Below the pieces are notes generated by a model. The model had not been told where the DNA came from and made no database searches. It saw only the letters and a list, made by a program, of their open reading frames with translations. Both the position numbers and the translations under genes were made by a program. A stretch of 64,000 nt of DNA from Rubrivivax sp. (GTDB lineage: Bacteria; Pseudomonadota; Gammaproteobacteria; Burkholderiales; Burkholderiaceae_C), in the NCBI GenBank assembly GCA_027484825.1, contig JAIXSE010000001.1, positions 62,001 to 126,000 of the forward strand, in the 5' to 3' direction. Shown one piece after another: positions 57,795 to 64,000 of this stretch. How positions within the stretch are numbered: the first letter of the stretch is position 1; every line of letters starts with the position of its first letter.

Positions 57795-58510
57795 GCTTTC
57801 AAGGCGTTCAGCAGCAGGGGCTGCTGCAGGTGCGCGGCCACGGCCGCAGGAGAGGGATCGGTCAGTCGGGGCACATGGCCCCAGCACGGCCCACCCGCGA
57901 TCGGGTCCAGGCGCGCGCTCAGTGCGGACAGATTGTCCGCCACATGTGGTTGATGCGGGTCGGCGGTGTTGGCCACCCAGCCCGCCAGGCGCAGGCCGCG
58001 GGCGCGGATGGCCTCGGCGGTCAGCAGGGCATGGTTGATGCAGCCCAGCCGCAGGCCCACCACCAGCACCACCGGCAGGCCCAGGTCCAAGGCCAGGTCG
58101 GCGGTGTCCCAGGTGTCGGTGAGCGGCACGCGGAAGCCGCCGACACCTTCCACCAGGGTCAGATCGGCCTTGGCCGCGGTGGCGGTGATGGCGGCCAGCA
58201 GGGCCTCGCGGTCGATGGCGCGGCCTTCCAGCCGGGCGGCGATGTGCGGGGCGCAGGGCTCGCGGAACTGCAGCGGGCCGACGTCATCCAGGCTCAGGCC
58301 CTGGGTCTGCGCGGCATGCAGCTGCGCGACATCCTCGTTAACCCATTGTCCCTGCGCGTCCTGGGTCTGCCCGGCCGCCAGCGACTTGATCGGCGCCACC
58401 CGTCGGCCCAGTTGGGCAAAGGCATGGGTGAGGCCGGCGGTGATGCAGGTCTTGCCGATCTCGGTGTCGGTGCCGGTGATGAAAAATCCGTTGAATCGCG
58501 GGGCGCTCAT
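57791..58510 (-). CDS. bioD: dethiobiotin synthetase
   Basis: 239 residues, ATP-dependent closure of the ureido ring. Walker [20 protein letters not shown], catalytic Lys in [32 protein letters not shown] and [20 protein letters not shown] as in BioD. Small differences: KSLAAG for the usual KPVAAG. Overlaps bioF and bioB by 4 bases each, so the three are translationally coupled. Confidence 0.94.
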   Translation of the reverse strand: MSAPRFNGFFITGTDTEIGKTCITAGLTHAFAQLGRRVAPIKSLAAGQTQDAQGQWVNEDVAQLHAAQTQGLSLDDVGPLQFREPCAPHIAARLEGRAIDREALLAAITATAAKADLTLVEGVGGFRVPLTDTWDTADLALDLGLPVVLVVGLRLGCINHALLTAEAIRARGLRLAGWVANTADPHQPHVADNLSALSARLDPIAGGPCWGHVPRLTDPSPAAVAAHLQQPLLLNALKA

Positions 58511-59712
58511 GCGCAGTCCTCCAGGGCGGCCAGCAGACGGTCGACGTCTTCGTTCGTGTGGGTGGCGCACAGCGTGATGCGCAAACGCGCCTCGCCCTTG
58601 GGCACTGTCGGCGGACGGATGCCCGGCACCCGAAGGCCTTGCTGCTCCAGCGCCGCCGCCAGGGCCATGACCTCGGCATTGCCGCCGATGATCAGCGGCT
58701 GGATGGGCGTGCTGGACGGCGCCAGGCGCCATGGCAGGGCCGGATGCCGGTCCAGCAGCGCCGTCTTGCCCTGACGCAGGCGCGCCTGCAGGGCGGTGAG
58801 CCGTTCCCGTCGCTGCTGGCCCACCGGGCCGCGGATCAGGGCGAAGCTGGTCAGCAGCGCATGCTCCACCGCCGGTGGCGAGGCCGTGGAGAAGATGTAG
58901 TTGCGGGCCGCCTGCAGCAGGTAGTCGGCGATGGTCGCATGCGCCACCACAAAGGCCCCGGCCAGACCGGCCGACTTGCCCAGCGTCCCCATCACGATCA
59001 GCCGCTCGCTGCGCAGACCGAAATGCTCCACCGTGCCGGCGCCCGAAGCCCCCAGCACGCCGAAGCCGTGTGCATCGTCCACGATCAGCCAGGCGTCGAA
59101 TTCCTCGGCCAGGGCCAGCAAGCCAGGCAGCGGGGCGATGTCGCCGTCCATGCTGAACACGGCGTCGGTGACGATCAGCTTGATGCGCGCGGTGCTGGCC
59201 GCCAGCCGGCTGCGCAGGTCCTGCAGGTCCACATGCGCATAGCGGGTGACGGTCGCCTTGGCCAGGCGCGTGCCGTCAATCAGCGACGCATGGTTCAGGG
59301 TCTCGCTGAAGATCTCCGCCTGCGCATCCCCCAGGGTCGCAACCACCGCCAGATTGGCCATGTAGCCGGTGCAAAACCCGAGGGCCTTGGCCTTTGGAAT
59401 GAACGGCGAGAACCAGTCCGCCAGCTGCGTCTGCACCTCGTGGTGCGCCCGCGAATGGCCGCTCACCAGCGGCGATGCGCCTGACCCTCCGCCGTAGATC
59501 TGCGCCCCTTCCGCCAGGGCCTGCGCAATCTCGGGATGTGCGGCCAGGCCCAGATAGTCATTGCTGCAGAACATCAGCAGCTCGCGGGCGCGGCCATCCG
59601 CGCCGCGCACGATCTGGCGCGGTGCGGTGCCGGTCTCCGCCACCCGGGTGAAGCGCGTCAGGCTCTGGGCTTGCAGCGCGTCCAGCTTGGTCTGCAGGTG
59701 ATCAAGCAGCAT
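58507..59712 (-). CDS. bioF: 8-amino-7-oxononanoate synthase
   Basis: 401 residues, PLP enzyme condensing pimeloyl thioester with alanine. CSNDYLGLAAHPEIAQALAE, GGGSGASPLVSGHSRAHHEV, WLIVDDAHGFGVLGASGAGT (PLP-binding Asp-His) and Lys in IVMGTLGKSAGLAGAFV. Start at MLLDHLQTKLDAL, overlapping the 3' end of bioA by 11 bases. Fits the alpha-oxoamine synthase family at normal length. Confidence 0.95.
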   Translation of the reverse strand: MLLDHLQTKLDALQAQSLTRFTRVAETGTAPRQIVRGADGRARELLMFCSNDYLGLAAHPEIAQALAEGAQIYGGGSGASPLVSGHSRAHHEVQTQLADWFSPFIPKAKALGFCTGYMANLAVVATLGDAQAEIFSETLNHASLIDGTRLAKATVTRYAHVDLQDLRSRLAASTARIKLIVTDAVFSMDGDIAPLPGLLALAEEFDAWLIVDDAHGFGVLGASGAGTVEHFGLRSERLIVMGTLGKSAGLAGAFVVAHATIADYLLQAARNYIFSTASPPAVEHALLTSFALIRGPVGQQRRERLTALQARLRQGKTALLDRHPALPWRLAPSSTPIQPLIIGGNAEVMALAAALEQQGLRVPGIRPPTVPKGEARLRITLCATHTNEDVDRLLAALEDCA

Positions 59713-61021
59713 GCAGCACCTCCTGCAGCGTGGCCTGCACCGCATCGGCCAGGAAGGCCGCCACGCCCTCATCGATGAGGTATGGGGGCATGAGGTAGAC
59801 CGTCTGGCCGATCGGGCGGATCAGCAGCTCGTGGGCGCGAGCGGCGAGATGGAAGCGCTCCGAGAATCGCTCAACCGGCTGCGTCACATCAAACGCGAGG
59901 ATCATGCCCCGCTGCCGCAGATGCGAGACCTGCGGATGCGAAGCCAGCGGCGCAAACGCCGCGGTCAGCAGTGCGGCCTGATGCTGGTTGGCCGAGAGCT
60001 GCCCGGCATCGAATCGGTCCAGCACCGCATTGGCCGCGGCGCAGGCCAGCGGGTTGCCGGTGTAGCTGTGGGAATGCAGGAAGCCGCGGGCGACATCCTC
60101 CGACCAGAAGGCCTGATAGACCTCCTCCGTGGTCAGCACCAGGGACAGCGGCATCGTGCCGCCGGTGATGCCCTTGGACAGCAGCAGAAAGTCGGGCCAG
60201 TCCTGCGCGGTGGCGGGGTTCACCTGGTCCCAGGCGAAGAAGGTGCCGGTGCGACCACAGCCGACCGCGATCTCATCGGCGATCAGGTGGACATCGAATT
60301 CGCGGCACAGCTCGCGCACCCGGCGCAGGTAGGACGGGCTATGCATCACCATGCCGGCAGCCCCCTGCACCAGCGGCTCGACGATCACCGCCGCCAGATG
60401 ATCGGCACGCTGCGCCAGCAGCGCCTGCAGCGCGTCCAGGGCCTGCTGCTCGTTGCCCAGGCGCTGGTCCGGCGACGTGATGATGTGGGCCTGCATCAGC
60501 AGCGGATCGTAGGCATCGCGAAAGACCGCCACATCGGTCACCGCCAGGGCGCCAATGGTCTCGCCGTGATAGCCGTTCTTGAGACAGACGAACTCGCGCT
60601 TGCTGTCCCGGCCGCGGTTGCGCCAGCTGTGAAAGCTCTGCTTGAGCGCGATCTCCACCGCGCTGGCCCCATCGCTGCCGAAGAACAGGTGGCCCAGCAC
60701 GCCGCCGGTGCGCGCGCTGAGCCGCTCGGCCAGGCGCACCGCCGGCTCATGGGTGCAGCCAGCCAGCATCACATGCGGGAGGGTGTCGAGCTGATGCTTG
60801 ATGGCGGCATTGAGCGCCGGATCCGCATGGCCAAACAGGTTCACCCACCAGGAGCTGTTGGCATCGAAGTAACGACGGCCCTGATGGTCATGCAGCCAGG
60901 GTCCTTCGCCCCGGGCGATCGGCAGCGGCGGCACGCGCTCGGCGCGCGCCATCTGGGTGCAGGGATGCCACACCGCGCGAAGGCTGCGGCGTTGCCAGTC
61001 ATGTTGTACTGCTTCGGACAT
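59702..61021 (-). CDS. bioA: adenosylmethionine-8-amino-7-oxononanoate transaminase
   Basis: 439 residues, class III aminotransferase using S-adenosylmethionine as amino donor. VWHPCTQMARAERVPPLPIA is the BioA-specific opening; YFDANSSWWVNLFGHADPAL, FFGSDGASAVEIALKQSFHS, LIADEIAVGCGRTGTFFAWD and the PLP Lys in LLLSKGITGGTMPLSLVLTT are all present. First gene of the bioA-F-D-B operon. Pimeloyl-forming genes (bioC, bioH) are not in the window. Confidence 0.95.
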   Translation of the reverse strand: MSEAVQHDWQRRSLRAVWHPCTQMARAERVPPLPIARGEGPWLHDHQGRRYFDANSSWWVNLFGHADPALNAAIKHQLDTLPHVMLAGCTHEPAVRLAERLSARTGGVLGHLFFGSDGASAVEIALKQSFHSWRNRGRDSKREFVCLKNGYHGETIGALAVTDVAVFRDAYDPLLMQAHIITSPDQRLGNEQQALDALQALLAQRADHLAAVIVEPLVQGAAGMVMHSPSYLRRVRELCREFDVHLIADEIAVGCGRTGTFFAWDQVNPATAQDWPDFLLLSKGITGGTMPLSLVLTTEEVYQAFWSEDVARGFLHSHSYTGNPLACAAANAVLDRFDAGQLSANQHQAALLTAAFAPLASHPQVSHLRQRGMILAFDVTQPVERFSERFHLAARAHELLIRPIGQTVYLMPPYLIDEGVAAFLADAVQATLQEVLHAA

Positions 61022-61093
61022 GGAAAACGGACATCAGAAGGTCACCGGTCCCCGGCCAGGCACTGGGTCCTGAGCCTGCGGGAGGCCTGGACA

Positions 61094-61897
61094 TCAGCCC
61101 AGCCAGCCGGGGCGGGACTTGTTGAGAAAGCTCTGCACACCGTCGCGACCTTCCGCGCTGGCGCGGATGTCGGCAATGCGGCGGGCGGTGTCGTCCCGCA
61201 GCGCCTGGGTCATCGGCACATGCGCCACGTCCTGCACCAGTCGCTTGCAGGCCCGCACGGCCATCGGGCCGTTGGCCACCACGGCGTTGCACAGCCCCAG
61301 AACGGTCTCGTCCAGCGTCTCGGCGGTAGCCAGCGCCTGCACCAGGCCCAGGCGGTGGGCCTCGGCCGCGGAGAACCGTTCAGCGGTGACGAAGTATCGC
61401 CGGGAAGCCTGTTCTCCCATCGCCCGCACGACGTACGGGGCGATGGTCGCCGGCAGCAGACCCAGTTTGGCTTCGGAGAGGCAGAAACCCGCCGTGTCCA
61501 CGGCCACGACGATGTCGCAGACCGACACCAGGCCCACGCCGCCCGCATAGACATCGCCCTGCACCCGGGCGATCACGGGCACCGGGCAGGTGTAGAGCGT
61601 CCAGAGCATCTGGGCCAGGCGGGAGGCGTCCGCATGGTTGTCCTCCCAGCTGTAGCCGGCCATGGCCTTCATCCAGTTCAGGTCGGCACCGGCGCAAAAG
61701 GCTTTGCCCTCAGCCGCCAGGACCACGGCGCGCAAGGAGGCATCCTGGCCCAGCGCCTCAAAGGTCTGGGTCAGTTCCTGGATGACGATGTCGTTGAAGG
61801 CATTGCGCACATCCGGACGGGCCAGGGTGACATGGGCCACCGCACCGTCGCGGGACACCCGCAGCGTGGTGGTGGGCGGCAGGGCGGGCAGGCTCAT
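61094..61897 (-). CDS. liuC: enoyl-CoA hydratase family, probable methylglutaconyl-CoA hydratase
   Basis: 267 residues, crotonase fold. Oxyanion and catalytic areas: VVLAAEGKAFCAGADLNWMK (the A-G-A-D-L motif), ARVQGDVYAGGVGLVSVCDI (Gly-rich), and LSEAKLGLLPATIAPYVVRA, which carries the catalytic Glu. Hydration of 3-methylglutaconyl-CoA in leucine catabolism is inferred from the adjacent mcc and mvaB genes; crotonases are hard to assign from sequence alone. Overlaps the upstream hydrolase gene by 4 bases; bioA starts 72 bases on. Confidence 0.85.
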   Translation of the reverse strand: MSLPALPPTTTLRVSRDGAVAHVTLARPDVRNAFNDIVIQELTQTFEALGQDASLRAVVLAAEGKAFCAGADLNWMKAMAGYSWEDNHADASRLAQMLWTLYTCPVPVIARVQGDVYAGGVGLVSVCDIVVAVDTAGFCLSEAKLGLLPATIAPYVVRAMGEQASRRYFVTAERFSAAEAHRLGLVQALATAETLDETVLGLCNAVVANGPMAVRACKRLVQDVAHVPMTQALRDDTARRIADIRASAEGRDGVQSFLNKSRPGWLG

Positions 61898-63213
61898 GGC
61901 GGGCTCCAGACAACAGTTCGATTGATCGCGTAGAGGCGGCAGGGTTCTTCGGCCTGGGCCCCCTCTTCGCAGCGGGCCAGCGCGCGGGACGGCGCGTCGT
62001 CGCCGGTGGCGAAGGCCGAGCGCGACTGGCCGTTCATGGCGAAGGCGCGCGGCAGCGGCGCGGCCAGGAAGGCGCGGTAGAGGCGCTGCAGTTCAGGCGT
62101 CGGCAGGGGCAGTGCGGAGAGATCCGCCACATCCGCATGTCCCCGGTCATGATCGGGCGGATACAGCAGGGCACCGGGCAAGTCGACACCCAGCGGCCGC
62201 AGGAAGCGATCGACCACCGGTTGCCACAGGTCGTTGGCATCGGTGAACAGGCGATGGCCTTCCTGGCCCACCGGGGGCAGCAATTGCCAGCTCATGCTGC
62301 CTCCCGCCGACTGGTAGGCCTGCGCCCACTGACGGGGCCAGCGGGTCCCGAACAGATGGTCGTTGTCGGCATACAGCCAGAGCGTCGGCACCGGCCGAGG
62401 GGCCAGCCGTTGCAGGCTGCCCAAACGGGCGACTTCCTGCTCCAGCAGATCGGGGCGGCAGGGGCTGGCGACGGCATCTGGCCGCCCCCCGTGGCCGCCC
62501 GACACATTGATGACCGCCATCACGGACGGATGGGGTCCGGATGAGGGGCTCGCCTCCGCAGCCGTGCCTGAGAGCTGGGCCAGGGCGGCGAGCGAGGCCA
62601 GGCCGCCGACGGACTGCCCCACCAGCACCGTGCGGGACGCATCGATGTCCGGCTGCGCCGCCATGAAACGCAGCACCTCGGCCACCTGCTGACCGGCCGC
62701 GTTCAGCGCGGCGGTGTAGCGCGGCTGATCGCAGCGCAGGTTGGATTCGGGGTCGCCGACCGAGGCCAGTTCCCCATAGCCCAGCCGCAGGGGAACGGCC
62801 ACTGCAAAGCCCTTGCGGACGAAGAAGCGCGCGGCGGATTCGTAGCGCTGCCGCTCATAGCGGGCACGCTCGCGCCAGTCGCGCCCGTGATTGAGGATGG
62901 CCAGCGGGAACGGACCGCGACCGGCGGGACGGAACACGGTGACCGGCAGGTCCCCGCTCACCCCACGGCCCGCCGAGTCGGTGACCCGCACCGGCACGCG
63001 CTCGATGCGCTCTCGCAGATCCGGCGCCCAGGGACTGGCTGTGCGCACCGGCACCGGCACGGGCACCGGCACCGCCCGGCCGGTGGACGGGGCCGCAGGT
63101 TCCGTCTGCGCGTGGACCGCAGGCATCGGGCCGAGGAGCGCAAGCAAGGACACGAGCGCCGCCATGCGCGCCCCTGTGCCCTGCATCGCTCGGATGGCCC
63201 GGCCTGACTTCAT
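61894..63213 (-). CDS. exported alpha/beta hydrolase, dienelactone-hydrolase-like
   Basis: 439 residues with a Sec signal (MAALVSLLALLGPMPAVHAQ, preceded by a basic leader). A Val-Pro repeat encoded by GGCACC-type units follows the signal. Hydrolase motifs: LAILNHGRDWRERARYERQR, nucleophile VLVGQSVGGLASLAAL, acid LWLYADNDHLFG and His PVGQEGHRLFTDAN, so catalytic. The final 130 residues include CEEGAQAEEPCRLYAINRTV, a pattern seen in secreted proteins. Sits inside the leucine-degradation run by 4-bp overlaps at both ends, yet its substrate in that pathway is unclear. Confidence 0.75.
   Translation of the reverse strand: MKSGRAIRAMQGTGARMAALVSLLALLGPMPAVHAQTEPAAPSTGRAVPVPVPVPVRTASPWAPDLRERIERVPVRVTDSAGRGVSGDLPVTVFRPAGRGPFPLAILNHGRDWRERARYERQRYESAARFFVRKGFAVAVPLRLGYGELASVGDPESNLRCDQPRYTAALNAAGQQVAEVLRFMAAQPDIDASRTVLVGQSVGGLASLAALAQLSGTAAEASPSSGPHPSVMAVINVSGGHGGRPDAVASPCRPDLLEQEVARLGSLQRLAPRPVPTLWLYADNDHLFGTRWPRQWAQAYQSAGGSMSWQLLPPVGQEGHRLFTDANDLWQPVVDRFLRPLGVDLPGALLYPPDHDRGHADVADLSALPLPTPELQRLYRAFLAAPLPRAFAMNGQSRSAFATGDDAPSRALARCEEGAQAEEPCRLYAINRTVVWSPP
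63046..63081 (-). repeat. GGCACC-type hexamer repeat encoding Val-Pro
   Basis: Imperfect tandem hexamers within the exported hydrolase gene encode VPVPVPVPV just after the signal peptide. Copy-number change would lengthen or shorten a linker without a frameshift. Confidence 0.5.
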
Positions 63214-63839
63214 GCCTTCAGGCCTTGCTCGGTGGGGTCATGTCCCAGCGCCTTGCGCATCAGCACGCTGCGATAGGTCTTGCCTTCCCATTGCACATCC
63301 CCCAGCAATTGATAGCCGCGTCGCTCATACCGCTGTCGCAGGGCGATGGCCGGCATGGCGGTGTCCAGGGCAACCGCGGTGTAGCCCTCCTGCCGGGCCC
63401 AGTCCTCGGCGGCATCCATCAGACGCTCGCCAAGGCCACGGCCGCGGCAATCCGGATGAACCGCCAGCTGCGACAGGATGGCCGTTCCCGCCTCGGTGTA
63501 GCAGGGCGTGTCCAGACTCCATGCGTCCACACCGGGCCGGTAGGGGCCGCGCACCATCACCGTACCCACCAGACGCAGGCGCCCGTCCACATCCACCTGC
63601 TCAGCCAGGATGCACTGCCCAGCCGACACGCGCTTGGCCGTGAGCGACACCGGCTGATCCACCGCCGTGAAGTTCCAGCCCTGTGCCGCGAGCGACGCAT
63701 AGGACTGATGCAGCAGCGCAGTGAGCGCTTCCAGGGAGTCGGCGGCGGTCAGCGGACGCAGACGGATATCGGCCGTGTCGCCAATGGTCATGGGAGCGGC
63801 GACAGGAGTGGCGACAGGAGCGCCGATGGGGTCATTCAT
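63210..63839 (-). CDS. GNAT family N-acetyltransferase
   Basis: 209 residues from the Met starting MNDPIGAPVATPV; an earlier Met at 63860 adds seven. GNAT motif A: ILSQLAVHPDCRGRGLGERL (the Q/R-x-x-G-x-G/A acetyl-CoA loop) and the following AEDWARQEGYTAVALDTAMP; motif B ALRQRYERRGYQLLG. Substrate unknown. ATGA overlap with the hydrolase gene and 46 bases from the mccB stop suggest cotranscription in the leucine operon. Confidence 0.85.
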   Translation of the reverse strand: MNDPIGAPVATPVAAPMTIGDTADIRLRPLTAADSLEALTALLHQSYASLAAQGWNFTAVDQPVSLTAKRVSAGQCILAEQVDVDGRLRLVGTVMVRGPYRPGVDAWSLDTPCYTEAGTAILSQLAVHPDCRGRGLGERLMDAAEDWARQEGYTAVALDTAMPAIALRQRYERRGYQLLGDVQWEGKTYRSVLMRKALGHDPTEQGLKA

Positions 63840-63885
63840 GGCAGCAGGCATCAAGGCCATCCAGGCTGTTCAGGTCCCGGAATCT

Positions 63886-64000
63886 TCACATGCGGAAGAC
63901 ACCAAAACGGGTCTCGGGGATCTCCGCATTCAGGGATGCGGACAAGCCCAGGGCCAGGACACGCCGGGTGTCGGCGGGATCGATCACCCCGTCGTCCCAC
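63886..64000 (-). CDS. mccB: methylcrotonyl-CoA carboxylase beta subunit, C-terminal fragment (partial)
   Basis: The last 37 codons only; the rest lies beyond base 64000. The translation [20 protein letters not shown] followed by [17 protein letters not shown] and a stop is the conserved C-terminus of acyl-CoA carboxyltransferase beta subunits of the MCC type. It pairs with mccA (54558-56546) and supports the leucine-degradation reading of the whole region. Confidence 0.9.
   Translation of the reverse strand, partial: WDDGVIDPADTRRVLALGLSASLNAEIPETRFGVFRM

Overview
The window is a GC-rich chromosomal segment that reads like a member of the Burkholderiales. The inference rests on two AcrAB/OprM-type efflux operons, a class II (B12-dependent) ribonucleotide reductase, a leucine-degradation (mcc/liu) cluster, a DUF3369-type response regulator and dense coding with GTG starts and 4-bp ATGA overlaps. 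A Roseateles/Mitsuaria-like genus is a guess, not a proof. No rRNA, tRNA, CRISPR array, complete insertion sequence or prophage is visible. Both edges cut genes: a TonB-dependent receptor on the left and the methylcrotonyl-CoA carboxylase beta subunit on the right.

Layout. 1-2262: TonB receptor (minus) and a divergent control region with a possible Fur box and a perfect palindromic operator. 2263-8780: RND efflux operon (adaptor, pump, outer-membrane channel) ending in its own TetR-type regulator. 8790-12160: small envelope protein, alpha/beta hydrolase, exported metallo-beta-lactamase-fold hydrolase. 12165-14194: an A+T-richer island of uncharacterised genes, two of which share a repeated domain. 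14454-24508: NrdJ, a degenerate GGDEF protein, DUF1134, PilZ, a hydrolase, a molybdopterin oxidoreductase and an sce7725-like protein. 24808-31676: a second RND operon, divergent from a regulator nearly identical at its start to E. coli AcrR, with an AcrR-like operator between them. 31743-37898: YgiQ radical-SAM protein, then a YqjD/YqjE/YqjK-type envelope set split by a REC-DUF3369-GGDEF-EAL gene.

38078-48124 is the most unusual part. A gingipain-like (C25) cysteine peptidase and a small partner are head to head with a run of genes: MoxR AAA+ ATPase, an unknown beta-rich protein, a HEIGHH metallopeptidase fused to a VWA domain, another unknown, a PaaK/CapK-like adenylating enzyme, PnuC and NadR. 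The set looks like a regulated proteolytic NTPase machine linked to NAD salvage. I know no described system with exactly this composition.

48214-53580: a di-haem DUF1111 lipoprotein with a discoidin domain, a SLOG protein paired with a ComF-like phosphoribosyltransferase, a membrane protein and a perfect 28-bp inverted repeat. 53611-64000: leucine catabolism genes (mvaB, mccA, liuC, mccB) with a complete bioA-F-D-B operon in between. The biotin made by the bio genes is the prosthetic group of the carboxylase encoded around them.
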